The notes under the pieces: generated by a model
Databases searched by the model: none
What the model saw: only the letters and a program-made list of their open reading frames with translations
What the model was told of the DNA's origin: nothing
Source: Mytilus californianus
Lineage: Eukaryota; Mollusca; Bivalvia; Mytilida; Mytilidae
Assembly: GCF_021869535.1 (NCBI RefSeq)
Contig: NW_026262593.1
Coordinates: 70,396,322 to 70,460,321, forward strand
DNA length: 64,000 nucleotides
Reading direction: 5' to 3'
Shown here: positions 10,883-22,787 of the stretch, in pieces
Numbering within the stretch: the first letter of the stretch is position 1
Layout of the letters: each line of letters opens with the position of its first letter
Program-made: the position numbers and the translations under genes

Positions 10883-13154
10883 ATGGTCAGAAATTTGAGT
10901 GTAACTGCTACTATTCTATTTGTCTTCTTACTTCTATCTACTAATGGACAAATTAGTTCACAAAATAAAAAAGGCGGAAGGAAACATCCACGTAAGCAGT
11001 TTATATTATTTTTTTTTAGTTTTTAAGGAATATTTGTTTCAGAAATATTTCTCTGATATTGGATATTGTTTTTTGCGAGAATGTTTACGAAAGGTTTTTA
11101 GACGCTTGCGTTATAGTTAAAGAGTAATCTAAATTTTTTTTTATTAATCTGCTTACAAAGTGGATGTGATAAAATTTGTTCCTAATTTAGTTTTCAACTT
11201 TTAATACATTCAGGTGTAGCAACGCTTGCTTATCATTTTGCAAGACGCAAAGGTACCATGAAGTATTAATTTTTTTTAAATGTACAGATTTGCGCAACTT
11301 TAGAATCCATTTTCCACAAAAAAAAAGCTTGATCAGTAGTCAAATATGTTGCTCATGAAAAAGCTTTCCTGACAAAAGTTCAAGTGCAAGTAAAAAAAAG
11401 CTGTATTTCGCATCATTTATATCAGATCTTCTGGTGATGGTTAAGACAGCTTCTAGACCATGTTCAAGTTGTGGATTTACTTAGTATTTGATAAAAGTTC
11501 TTTTCAAACACAAAATACAAAATAGTATTTCAATTCAAATTGATGTCCAAATTTGATGCCCACTTTTTATATATGAAAACATTTGTATTAAAATATTTCC
11601 ATGGATGATTTGACAAAATATTTCCATAGTTTCCGAGTCTTTTAAGGACATCTAGGGCTTAGTCCTAAACCTTTGTCATTGTGAAATTAGTCTAATTTGA
11701 TGACTTTATCAGATTCGGTTACTAAATGAAAGCCCCTTTAATCTTCATTCATGTGTTTCCTACCAAATGGTGCCTTCACAAAGGAAAACAGAAAACCGAA
11801 CGTTTATTAAACTATTTTCTGTTTTCTTTCAATATTGTGCAATTGTTCATATTTTTATAGCAATAAAAGCACTATTGGTACCAGCTGTTAACAAGGCAGA
11901 TGGTTATTTTGGGTCTCAATTTGATATAATTTATTATTGATACTGTGGATTCATTTATTTTCGTGGGTACCAATTTTCGTGGATTGAAGAAAACTTGCAT
12001 TTTCGAGGATATTCAATTTCGTGGTTTTGGCAGAGTCTTCATATATTCCTTTAGAAAATTTGTAATTCGTTGAAATTTAAATTCGTGGTTCCCTTGTTTC
12101 CCCTAAATCCACGAAAATTAGTATCCAACGAATATTAATGAATCCACAGTACATTATGTTAAGCCGAAGTAGTTCCTTCTGTTACCTATTATAACATCGG
12201 ACTCGGACTTCTTTTAAAATGCGCTTTACTGTGCGTTTTGAAGATTGTTTTTTCATTGGCTACAGTTACAGGGAAGGGTCGACATCCTACAAAACCCCGC
12301 TGCGTTTTACACCTGTCTCGAGTCAGGAACCTCTAGCCTTTGTAAGTGTTGTGTATTAGTTTTTTTTTATTTTGGTTCACTTGTATGCTTCTGAGATAAT
12401 TTCGCTGAACTAGTATACATTATTGTTTATGGCCTAGATGAAGCTCGACTCCAGGTGCGGGATTTTTCCGCTGCATTCAAGACCCACTGGTGGCCTTACT
12501 CTGTTTTCTGCATTCTGGTCGGGTTGTCTCTTTTATATACTCCCTGTTTCCATTCTCTACTCTATATATAAATGTACTAATGGGGAGTAACTTAATCAAA
12601 AGGGCCAAAGTCACGTGGTGCAAATCATATGAATAAGTTACTTAGGATTTTGTCATATGTATGAGCTTAGGCAATGTCTATCTATATTTGTTTAAAACTT
12701 GAAGTTGCCTCCTCGTTGCCTTTGTTTATTTTGTGTTTGCTTGTTGTGCCGAATTGACGATTGACAAATACGTCACATCAACTTTTACTTATATTCAACC
12801 ATTTGAAATGTCGTGCATTTGTAAAGTCAGGCAATCCGGACCGTTTGTTGTTCGTTGTTGTTTGTTGTTTCTCTCTCTATTTTCTTGGAATAGTCGGTTT
12901 TTGACGTTAACAATTTTATGCGTCCGAATTATACCTTACGTTGCTGGTATTGGACTTATCTGTGTTTTTTTTTCTTTTAAGCTAAACTGGTGTGCCGATA
13001 CTGCCAACAGAAATGTTACTGCACCTGTGTTTGCAGCTACTGTATGAATAAAGTTTGTACCGAACCATCAAACCCAAAGCAATGTGACTGCAAAAGAATA
13101 AAAGGGCCATGGAATTATGAAAGCATGCATGGGATTGTTCTACCGCAACGATAA
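10883..13154 (+). CDS. CRP1: secreted 10-cysteine peptide, two exons
   Basis: Exon 1 is 10883-10991 (ATG at 10883, donor GTAAGC at 10992) and encodes 36 residues: a short N-terminus, a hydrophobic T-I-L-F-V-F-L-L-L signal segment, a likely cleavage near T-N-G-Q, then a basic linker (K-K-G-G-R-K). Exon 2 is 12982-13154, preceded by a strong pyrimidine tract and AG at 12980-12981, ending in TAA 13152-13154. The phases join exactly (one base plus two give Pro), predicting 93 residues. Exon 2 begins K-L-V-C-R-Y-C-Q-Q-K-C and has cysteines at exon-2 codons 4, 7, 11, 13, 15, 17, 20, 25, 34 and 36. Size, signal peptide and even cysteine count fit a disulfide-rich secreted peptide of the antimicrobial, hormone or defence type. 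I do not recognise the pattern as a named family. The 1990-bp intron holds a MITE and the outer end of inverted repeat A. Exons were inferred by eye with no transcript support. Confidence 0.75.
11941..12153. mobile_element. Foldback MITE in the CRP1 intron
   Basis: The left end TACTGTGGATTCATTTATTT and the right end ATTAATGAATCCACAGTA are inverted copies. Internal pieces (TTTTCGTGG, CCACGAAAA) also pair, so the 213-bp unit could fold along much of its length. There is no ORF. The consensus resembles a repeat common in bivalve introns, which is recognition rather than a search result. Confidence 0.7.
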
Positions 13155-13677
13155 ACGATCCTGCAACAGTGGTAGAAAGAAAGATTATAAGTTCCATATT
13201 ACATAACGTATTCTGTAGTAGAACTATTTAATAACTATATTTTATATGTAAATTTCTAATTTATTATTTAGAATGTAATTTTATCAAAAATCTAAGACTA
13301 ATTTAACACTTTTTCATATATATGTCTCCTCTCAAGTGTGATACTTCTAAGCTTTTCACATACTTGGTCAACGGCATACCCTATGATGGGTCCTCAAAAG
13401 ATCGGATATCTTCTACATAAAATCTATACTATAAAACTAGTTGCATTATACGTTAAATATATTTTATATGTAAATTTCAAATTTATTATTCATTATGTAA
13501 TTTCATTAAAAACCTCATTACAAAAGACATCATGTCTTAAAAAAAAGACGGATTTGTCTTCTCTAAAGTGACAAACTTCTTATCTTTTCATACATTTGGT
13601 CACCGGCATACCCTATGATGGTTCTTCAAGAATCGGATATCTTCTGCATGAAAATCTATACTATAAAACTAGGTGCA

Positions 13678-15914
13678 TTATAAATTAGTTATCTTTTTAA
13701 CTTGTTCATCATCACATTCATCTTTATCCTTCATAAACCAATGCCCCCACTGTTTAGCACGATTTGTCTTTTTTTCTCTTCCAATTATCCAATTATTATG
13801 AATAACATATGGATGCCATGAAATACGTTGTGACTCTGATGCCGTGAACCACTTTTCACTTGGGAACTCTGAAAAAGGCAACACAGTAGCTTTCATTCCA
13901 CCATATTTGTTTAAAACAAGCCGATTTAAGTATACTTGGTCATTTTCGCCTTCGGAAACAGCTTTTTCTTTTTAATAGTATCTGCTAATTTCATCATCAT
14001 TCTATGCAATTCTTGTAACACTTTAATAGTGGACCTTGTTGGAAACATGTAAAAAAACCCGCCATTAACGGAAGTAGAACCACGATGAACCATATCACGA
14101 ACAAACAACATGTCTGACATATTAGCATACGACTGGAGTAACGGGATAGGGTTTTTTATCCATAAGAAGTCGCTTTCAAACAGTAAAGTTTCTATATTAT
14201 TCTCTAGTAACGTAAACAGTATTTCTGTCCTTCGGACAATAGTCTAAGATAACCCACGTGACTATAATATTGATCTTTTTGAAGATACGGCTCAACAGGT
14301 AATACAACAATGTTGATTTCCGATGAAATTGACAGAAGTTTATCTTTTGTATGAGGATTTGTCGTGATAATAAATACCTACAAATAAAAATTGAAAATTT
14401 CGTTTTTGCTAATATTGTACTATCAATTTCTAATGGTATTTACGTTGAAACTACATCGGTCATTGTTGATTTTATGTGCCGTTGCAGCTTTTTTTCCTTT
14501 TCCTTTTTTTCGTTCCCAAATAAACAAGGTTGAGAATGTAATAATTAAAATGTATTGATTTTCATGGTACAATAAAGGGACACAAGATGTCTACCCAATT
14601 AAACTCTATAGATCATGAATTGACAGTATAAAATGAAATTAATGTGTTATCTAATTATATTTTACACGCTTGGGGTCCGCAGGGGGCCTTTGTGTCCTCG
14701 GTGGCAAAGTATCCTAAGAAGTTCATTTACAGTTACATGTATCACTACCCTGTCAACACTAAGGTGAGTTCAAACCCCACAACGCTTTTTAATTATGTAT
14801 ACGAAACGAGTTTATGTCGGTGGTCGCCTCATAGAAATATGTTTATTTAATTATAAAATTCACACGCTGAAATGTAAAGACGAAGGTCTGGATAGTGGTC
14901 CTCCATTTCTGTATACCTTCATCCGCACCCTCATAGACTGTTATTTAATCCTTTTTGATTTGTATTAAAAATATTCGAGAGAAATATTTAATACAAATAT
15001 TATAAAAACTTAACATAACCACAAAAAGCTTAGATGAACCATGAAAATGAAGTCAAGGTCAGTTGATCCCATTCGAACGTACATATACACCAAACAAGCA
15101 TTCCAATCATCAAATATCGTTAATCTATTGCTAATGTAGTATCTGAGAAAGAGACCCAACGATGAAAATTTAGCATTAAAAATGGACCAGGAATATGAGT
15201 TCAAGGTCAAATTGATTCTGCCAAACGAACATGTACACCTTATAACCATTCCAAACATCAGATATAGTACTTACTATTATCTGAGAAAAGACGCCTAATT
15301 GCAAAGACTTAAAATTGACCAATGAACGTTTAAAATGATATGAAGTTCAGATTAAACCTGCCAGACGGACACGTACAAATTACAATCATTCCATACACAA
15401 AACAGTTTTACTATTCTTCATAGTTATTGCGAAACGGACCTAATCACAAAACTTCAACCTTGGTCACTTAGAAAGCCCTCTCTATATTATATTGGCCAAT
15501 ATTTGTTTTTATAAGTGCCTATCAATGGATTCCCATGGTTGTTGTATTCAAACCCTCACTTACCTGTCTATGAATTCCCATATGTTATGTTTTAAAATGT
15601 TTGCTTACCTGACGATGGATTCCCATATGTTTTGTATTACATAACCAATTGCGGGCTAATTCTATGTACCCATCGTTAATTAGAGTCACCAAAACTGGTT
15701 TGCTTGAAATGCTTTTTGCTGTATTCAGTATATAATTTAGCTCCTTACTCTTCTGCGAATATGAAGAGTTGTAGACTGGTTTCCTGTTTAGATAATTGAC
15801 ACCTGCTTCTTTCCGCGTTGTATTTGAAGACCGCAATAATTCAGAGGATTTTGAAAAAAAATTTAAGGCATTTTCCCTTTTTCCGTTTGTAGTATGTTTC
15901 GATACTATGTTGTG
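13678..15914 (-). pseudogene. PF03407-like nucleotide-diphospho-sugar transferase, copy in arm A
   Basis: Two exons can be read on the minus strand. The first is 15914-15609 (acceptor CAG before 15914; donor CAG/GTAAGC after 15609; 102 codons, phase 0) and ends in the family-like T-L-I-N-D-G-Y-I-E-L-A-R-N-W-L. The second is 14377-13678 (acceptor TTGTAG), starts V-F-I-I-T-T-N-P-H-T and contains the donor-binding D-x-D-like E-S-D-F-L-W-I-K-N-P, then H-R-G-S-T-S-V-N-G-G-F and a C-terminus ending K-I-T-N-L. Comparison with A' shows two lesions: a one-base loss near 14240 and a deletion near 13970 that replaces the N-W-P-P-E segment. Members of this family are Golgi type II enzymes adding sugars to glycans; the membrane anchor exon is not visible here. 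Several further exon-end-like repeats follow the first exon (see findings). Confidence 0.75.
15010..15450. repeat. Tandem repeat of ~170-180 bp units (arm A)
   Basis: Two to three degenerate units share a pattern of 'aatgattgtaa-tgtacatgt-cgt-tggcag' followed by a '...tgaccttgac...atggttcat' segment. The long open frame at 15010-15258 is a by-product of the repeat. It lies in the intron of the glycosyltransferase pseudogene, with the mirrored copy at 49190-49640. Confidence 0.65.
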
Positions 15915-16919
15915 CTGATTTTAAGTATCACCACACTAATTGAAATTAACAATAACTGACTTTTTTTGATTTTCATAGTTTTTTATGATTGGTTATTTGT
16001 CTGGTATTTCTGTCAAGCATGTATTAATATTTGTCTTCTGCTTCTCCTTCACGAGTTGATGTTAAAAAAGAAGATGCTGAAAATAAGTAAAATCTTATAG
16101 TATATAACAAAATCATGCATTAGTTATATATTCCGAACGGACTCGATGATATTTATGAGGTGGAACGGTAGTATTAATTTTCCAGGAATTGGGTAGCGCT
16201 TTTGTGTAACTTACTAGGTCAGTGAGTCTGAAAACTATAATTGTGGTTATTCAAATATCAAAAATAATGATTTAACAAAAAAGCAGCTTATCCCAAAAGC
16301 CTTCAGATGTAAAAATATGAAGGTATAAATTACTATAAATATTGACAATTCATTTTCTTTATTTTTTAGGGTGTGGATTTTTAAGGTTGTGTTGACGTAG
16401 TTGTATTTGTTGAAGAGGCAAAATATTTTTGTTTTCAGTTTTAAGACATACATGTATATGAGAAATTGGAATCCGACAAAATACAAAAATATGTCAAAAT
16501 GTGGAAGTCCGTTGAAACTTGGCTTTAGCATTCCAAAGAAGTTAACATTAAGTTTAATCCTTTAAAGGTAGTATTTGCTAGGAAGTATTAGTGAGTTAGT
16601 TATTTCATTCATTGATAACAGTAAATCGCGTTTTTTGACACGTTAAGAGCTGTCCGCTTATCGAGATTATTACCCCTCAACCCCTACCCATCCGCCACCC
16701 CACCCATTCCCTCGTACATGCATTTAAGTTGCTGTTGTGGAATTCATTATTTAGACAATGACAATTTTGAAATTTATGGTTTCATCCAATCATTTTATCT
16801 CTCCATTATCTCTGTGTTAGATTGACACATGGTTACTGATACTAGTAGGTAAATCTGAAAGAAATATGCAGACTGAGGAAAGAAGTCTGCGGTTTGTTTA
16901 CTGTGAAATGCAGACATCA

Positions 16920-17640
16920 AAGGTCAAATCAAAGATCAGTATGATTCTTCTGCATACAAATTTGGCAATGTAAGTGCTACAGTACAAAATGTATGCACCA
17001 AACACAAATCAGACAATGTTTTACTATCAAAGGGGTCAAGGGTCAAAGTGATCTGTCTTTGATATATAATGACACATTCCATCCCATGATGTATCAGCAT
17101 ACTAAGTTTCTTATACGGTACACAAGTTGCTTAAAGGACACAAATTAGACCATTTCTTACTATCATAGAGGTCAAAGGTCAGAGTGATCTACATTAAGTA
17201 TATGACACACCCCGAGCTCAAAATGCTGCTGCATGCTTAGTTTGGCTAATTCGAGTTTTAAGGTACAAAAGTTATGAGCCGGAAACGAATTCGATAAGGT
17301 TTTACTACCATAGGGTCAAAGGTCAAAGTAAAGATCTAGGTAATCTGACATTGATATATGGCACATCCCAAGCCCATGATGGAACTACAAATCATGTTTT
17401 ACGGTAGTAAAGTTATCATCCGTGCACGTGTTAGACAAGGTTTTACTATCATAGGGTTCAAGGTTAATGTCAGAGTTCCTTGAATCTTTTTTATGACACA
17501 CACCAAAATCATGATGAAACTGAAGACCAAGTTTGGCTATGTACTAAAAGTTATGAGCCTGACCCGAATTATACAAGGTTTTACTATCATATGTGTCAAA
17601 GGTCAACGTCACGGTCAGAGTGATGCTCACTTTTAAATAA
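16920..17640. repeat. Tandem ~140-bp repeats carrying AGGTCA-type direct repeats (arm A)
   Basis: Five to six degenerate units share TTTTACTATCATAGGGTCAAAGGTCA-like sequence, a '...GACACATCCCA...CATGATG...' segment and a '...ACAAAAGTTATGAG...' segment. Several contain two AGGTCA/GGGTCA hexamers spaced by one base (about 17034, 17168, 17312). Four corresponding units are at 47250-47720. Confidence 0.7.
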
Positions 17641-17875
17641 CCCGCGATGCAACTAAGCGAATCTGAACAGTGCAAGAGGAACATAAACTTGAATGTGGTA
17701 CCTGAGGTTGTGAGTTCGAATACCGCTCGCGGCACATGCACTTTACTCCAATCTTAATTGTCTAAGATTGTCAGTTTTCCTACCGAAGTTCCCTGGGTCT
17801 CTCTGAGTACTCCAGCTTCCTCCACCAAAGTGGCATTAAACACATATCAATCAATCAATCAATGTGGATCATTAA
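17641..17875 (+). repeat. SINE-like repeat ending in (AATC)n
   Basis: A box-B-like GTGAGTTCGAATACC at about 17709 is followed by a body with CTGGGTCTCTCTGAGTACTC and CTTCCTCCACC, ending AATCAATCAATCAATC at about 17848-17863. Pol III-type internal promoter plus a short tandem tail is the usual SINE layout. It lies in the stretch of arm A that is absent from A', consistent with later insertion or with loss from A'. Confidence 0.55.
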
Positions 17876-18539
17876 AAGGTCCCGAGGGTATCCAAAAATA
17901 AAAATAATGGGACGAATGACAAGTTTGTTGCTTCAATTGTTTTATTGGTTACAAATATTTTTTTAGATCTTTCAGTTTTGTAGTATGTGAGCATGGAAGT
18001 TAAAATAGATCTGAATTATATCAGATTGAGAAAAATATGCCATGATTGTAGTTTTTCAAAGTGTCCGATTGTCCTACTCTGTAGAAATTAACATTTTGAT
18101 AATCAGTATAAGTCATTTTAACCATTAATACTATTTCTATTTTTGTATATATACATAAAAATTAAAACTAAAAGGAGAGAAGGAAAAAAAAAGAAGAAAA
18201 ACCTGCTTTACAAGGTGTTGTCATATTTCTGCATAAAAAGAAAAAAAAAAGAAATAGTAAGAAAGAGATAGTCAATCGTTTTATTTTAAAATCAGTTTTT
18301 TTTTCAATTCAAATAGATATTTTAATGCTTGGCTAAACAGTATAAACTTCTCTACGCACATATTTTAAATCATTGATTAAATCAAAGTCTTTATTGTCAT
18401 ATAAGCTACACAAATTTGTGGCAAATTCATTAAAACAATATACGTAAAAAGACGTACAACAAATAAATAAAGTTAAAGATTAAGTAAATTATATATCAAC
18501 AGTAATCTGTCCTTATTTGTAGTAGCTTTTTATATTGAA

Positions 18540-18650
18540 ATATAAAACGAAAACGACAAAAAGACAAAAAGACAAACAAAAGTCTACAAAACACAACATA
18601 GAAAACTAAAGTCTGAGCAACACGAACCCAACCGGGGATGGTCTCGATAG
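18540..18650 (-). repeat. 3'-tail fragment of a Penelope-like element
   Basis: Contains the reverse complement of the GGTTCGTGTTGCTCAG...TTTCTATGTTGTG...TTTGTCTTTT tail that is intact at 35700-35900. Too short to code. Confidence 0.5.
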
Positions 18651-18806
18651 ATCTACAGTATTTGAAGTCTGGATCGTCATTTAGCTCTTGAACTGATAGA
18701 AAATGAAAGGATATGGAGTAAATGTACATGGGACAAAATCGCACACAATACATAGTAAAAATAAATAATTCATCAATGAACAGGGCATTTATTCCTGTTC
18801 TTCATC

Positions 18807-19085
18807 TTGACAGTTGATGTAGGGTCTTCAACAATGAATAAATCATTCATACCCTACAACAAGGTCAAGACGGCCCCTAGCGTCGACGTAAGCGGTACTA
18901 TTGATAAAAATAAACCACAGTTCACCTTCTTGCTCCCCACCCGCCTCGGAGTGCCAACTTGTGTGATGCTGGTGTACGACGGTTCTCCAGTCGAAAGCAC
19001 CAATGCAGTAATTTTGAAAGACATCGATCGCGCTAAAATATGCCATGCAGTTACACATAACATGATACATGTTTCTATGCAATAA
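18807..19085 (+). CDS. Unrecognised GC-richer open reading frame, possible exon
   Basis: A 92-codon frame stands out from its ~30% GC surroundings by being near 47% GC and having a mixed, coding-like codon composition, with stretches such as F-L-L-P-T-R-L-G-V-P and D-G-S-P-V-E-S-T-N-A. Overlapping minus-strand frames (19082-18843, 19063-18854) are also open, so the strand is uncertain. I do not recognise a domain, signal peptide or splice context. It could be an exon of a host gene or a fragment of a high-copy element. Confidence 0.3.
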   Translation: MTVDVGSSTMNKSFIPYNKVKTAPSVDVSGTIDKNKPQFTFLLPTRLGVPTCVMLVYDGSPVESTNAVILKDIDRAKICHAVTHNMIHVSMQ

Positions 19086-19436
19086 TTTAGTATAGGTTTT
19101 AAAACATATATGATAACAAAATCTAGACTTTATACTTTACCATTATATATAGATTACGTTCATTTGTATATAAAAAGTCACTACAGACAGGAGCTTTGCA
19201 AACTAGTTGGGAAATGTATCCCAAAGAAAAAAGGGAACAAAGAAACATAATCGTTTGTAAAAGGAAAATTATCAGTTGACTTTTAGATCTAATGTGTGGT
19301 ATTTATATAATATCAGCACTACCCTATTGCTGTCTGCTTAGTCGGCTTATATGAAGACAAAAACGTTTTGCGAGTATTTGAAATTTGATTTTAATCCTGA
19401 ACTTACCTTCTTTTTCATAATTTATAAATCATTTTT

Positions 19437-20735
19437 GAAAAGTGAATTCTAAAACATTAGTCAAGAGATCAATATAACCTCACTGTTGAAGTATATAACA
19501 GAAAACAACACTTCAAAGATACCAGACCGATAATTGAGTACACCAGACGCGCGTTTCATTAACATAAGTAAAAACTCATCAGCGGCGATAGAATTGATAA
19601 GGTTTAAAAGTCGAATCAAATACGAATTTGAAGAGTAACCAATATCGAAAATTTCGAATTTGTGCCAAAAACGACTTAGGCAGTCTATGTTTATTGGAAA
19701 ATATTAGCATGATTAGTGCTTTGTATAATTCAACATTTCATAAACATTTACAGAAAACGAACATATTAAAATATATAAGGTATATACAGACTATTCATCC
19801 TATTTTGGGGCGGGGTAATTTCGGGACAAAATACTTTAAACTTTAATAAAAAAAAGAGTGTTTGACAAGCAAATAATTCATTTATAAAGACAGATACCTT
19901 TGTAGACACAGAATAGGAATGAACGGTGCGTTCGAAGGATATTTCCAATTAACCGTTTCTCATTTTTAAAACAACAAGAAATTTCAAACCTGGTGTGATG
20001 TTGTACACACCACGCCTAAATGTTTATATTCTAAAAAATTTAAAACCCAACATTGTGTTGAAAAATATTTGCATTTTGACAGCTGACTTGTGGAGAAGAT
20101 TTTCTAATTTTAGATGTCCAAGTCATAAACTCTCAAATCGAAAAGTGAATCTTAAAACATTAGTCAAAAGATCGATATAACCACACTTCTGAAGTATATA
20201 ACAGGGGAAAAAACTCTTTAAAGATACCAGACCGATAATTTTGTACGCTAGACGCGCGTTTCATTAACATAAGTAAAAAGTCATCAGCGGCGATCGAATC
20301 AATAAAGTTTAAATGCCGAATCAAATACGAGGTTGAAGAGAAACCAATATCGAAGTTGTGCCAAAAACGACTACGGTAGTCTATGTCTATTTGAAAATAT
20401 TAGCATGATTAGTGCTTTGTTTAATTCAACATTTCATAAACATTTACAGAAAAAGAACATATTAATTTTAAGACAGTATTTTCGAACACCTGTCATATTC
20501 AACAGACCACCAAATGTAACGCAAACATAAATATATTAGGTATATACAGACTATTCATCCAATTTTGGAGCGGGATAATTTCAGGACACAAAACTTTAAA
20601 CTTTAATAAAGATAAAAGTATTTGAAAAGCAAATAATTCATGTAAAAGGGCGGATACCTTTGCACACACAAAATAAGAAGGATTGGTGCGTTCGAAGGAT
20701 ATGTCCAATTAACATTTTCTTATTTAAAAAAAAAA
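19437..20735. repeat. Tandem duplication, ~700-bp unit, two copies
   Basis: 19437-20138 and 20139-20735 match in order: an AACATTAGTCAA start, ACCAGACCGATAAT, a GACGCGCGTTTCATTAACATAAGT motif, AGTCATCAGCGGCGAT, and an ATATACAGACTATTCATCC segment. The second copy is cut short. The GACGCGCGTTTC...TCATCAG...GGCG motif belongs to a repeat abundant in mussel DNA. There is no coding content. Confidence 0.75.
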
Positions 20736-22584
20736 AAAAGTTTCAATAGAATATAAAATTGCATTACCTGTTCTCGGAGACAATCAAAATGTTAGAGCGT
20801 TGAAATACAATACTGTTATGAGGAAGTAAATGTATACATGAACGCATGTTGATTAATAGATTTAAGTAATGACAGCTGTATACCAAATTGAATATATGTT
20901 TGAAAAAAAAAACTACATCATAACAAATCTCCATATTTTTATATCATATTTTACAAAAATCAATTAAGAATGTCAGATTTTTTAAAGTGGAGTAAAGTAC
21001 ATGTATTTTGAAGATTTAAACACTTTGTCAAAACTTATAAAAAAATAACGAAATTGGGGAAAAAAAGCATTTCTATGAGCAAAAGACAGCATCTGCAGCA
21101 AAATATTGAATATTTTTTTCTTCATTTTTCTTAATTTTACTGATAAATGGATAAATATGTTTTTGAACTTAATATATAGCTTTAGTCTTAGTTTTAATTT
21201 TCAAACGTCAATTACCCTTTGTGAGTCTTTATGAAATTTGGTGAAACTTCGGGGAAAGTTTCTCAATAATCGACAAATAGCATTCAAATTTTTTTTTTTA
21301 ATCCCTCCTTTTCAGAATTTTGCTGATAAATCAATGACTTATTGTTTTGGCAGATAATATTTAGATAGACTCTGGAGTTTATCTTTATCAACCTTTTAAA
21401 GACATTCATAACTTTGGAAAACATTCATGGAGTTTCATTTTTGTTTTGATTGAAGTAATTTCATCCAAATTACTAACAACCACAAGTATTTTATTTGAGG
21501 TCTATGACTGATAGAAGAAATTTCTTTAAACGAAATAACAGATACATGTATCTGAATTTAGATCTTAATGATGGTCTGATGTAGAAGAAATTTCAAGAAC
21601 AAATAGATAAAAGAAATTTCTTCCAACGAACTAGCTGTTTCAAGCATTTCATTGATTATAGGTTGCACTTCTGTAAATATAGACAATGCAGTTTCCCATA
21701 GGAACTCCCTTTGCGGCTAAAGCTGTGCCACTTTTACTATGAAGTTTCGTAAAAAATTATATCCTAGAACGGAAAGTTGATATGCACTACTTTTTTATTT
21801 AAAGGTCAAAACATAGGGCTGTGTGGCATATTTTCCAACATTTATATGCCCCGAAGTTCTAAGAGTTTAAACTTATACAAAAATTCTGTACTACCCCTAC
21901 CTTCACTTTGAGTCTATCTCAGAATTTAATTTTCGTCACTACCATGTGCTTTTATACTGGTAACATTCCCAAGTTATTTCGCTATGAGATGAAACATAGA
22001 GATCATATCAGGGAACCAGTATGTAAACAAAACAACTTATCTATGAATAGTATATATCTCCCCAAAAGAGGCGTGGCTTGTGAAACCGCTGTATGTACAA
22101 AGTGTAACCTTGAAGATATGTCAACATATCTTGAATTGTATATTAGAGCGCATTAGTTGCCGCAAGTTGGGTAGTACTTTGATTTTGATAACCCAAATAT
22201 TTTGTTTTTTTGACAAAGTTACGGCTATCCGTAGGGACTATTTTGTTTTAAATATGTTCTGCTTTCTTGTATTTTCTTTGTAACCGTATTAGTGGTTCTA
22301 TAACTAAATAGGCGTTTAAATGAGATAACTTAGAATCTAGTCTGTAATGGGGATTTTGAATTCCTATCATTTTAACTATTTGAATTTGTGTATCTTGAAT
22401 ATGATCCGGTCATGTACATCCTCCATATGTGCACTTTAAAACTTTGAACACTTAAATGTATCAAGCGATTTAGGAGGAGTATTGCTCATTACAAAGTATT
22501 TTTGAGATTAAATGATGGACATATGAATGATAAGAACAAAGACAAAAGGGCATAGCGACAAGATAGTTCCTACATCCAGACTAA

Positions 22585-22604
22585 ACACACACACACACAC
22601 ACAC
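22585..22604. repeat. (AC)n microsatellite
   Basis: About ten uninterrupted AC dinucleotides. Confidence 0.9.
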
Positions 22605-22721
22605 ATATATACACATCGGTATCTGAGTTTTAAGTTCTGTTGTGATTTCATTAATTCACCTAACTTTGAATAAGCTGGTTATCTTCTCTTTGGTTGACAG
22701 GAAGAAAAAGTTTCATACCAT

Positions 22722-22787
22722 AGCAGAAGAAACACAGATAACACCATGATCAAAGCAGAAGAAACACAGATAACACCATGACCAAAG
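22722..22787. repeat. 32-bp direct repeat, two copies
   Basis: AGCAGAAGAAACACAGATAA followed by CACCATGA occurs at 22722 and again 32 bp later with one change. Non-coding. Confidence 0.75.

Larger units (their letters stand above)
12555..18405. repeat. Arm A of a large inverted repeat (partner 46880-52525)
   Basis: Matches A' in reverse complement from the CTCTACTCTATATATAA stretch near 12555 through the CTTTATTGTC at about 18389-18398. It is clearly more diverged than the 1-9867 palindrome and has larger indels: a ~600-bp stretch (about 17390-17980) is absent from A', and ~375 bp of A' (51735-52110) is absent here. The outer end lies inside the CRP1 intron. Contents are CRP1 exon 2, a decayed glycosyltransferase and several tandem repeats. 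Confidence 0.9.

Noticed and set aside
12733-13047. 104-codon plus-strand frame ending T-A-P-V-F-A-A-T-V
   Set aside because: It crosses the CRP1 intron/exon boundary in the wrong frame; the cysteine frame with splice-phase match is the supported one.
12982-13197. Minus-strand frame starting M-E-L-I-I-F-L-S-T-T-V-A-G, resembling a signal peptide
   Set aside because: It is antisense to CRP1 exon 2; the same antisense frame appears at every CRP exon 2 and is broken in CRP3, whereas the sense frame keeps splice sites and cysteines.
15010-15258. 82-codon minus-strand frame, also at 49371-49670
   Set aside because: By-product of a ~170-bp tandem repeat within the glycosyltransferase intron.
17544-17741. 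65-codon minus-strand frame beginning M-H-V-P-R-A-V-F-E-L
   Set aside because: It is antisense to the SINE box B and body; such frames are typical of SINE consensus sequence.
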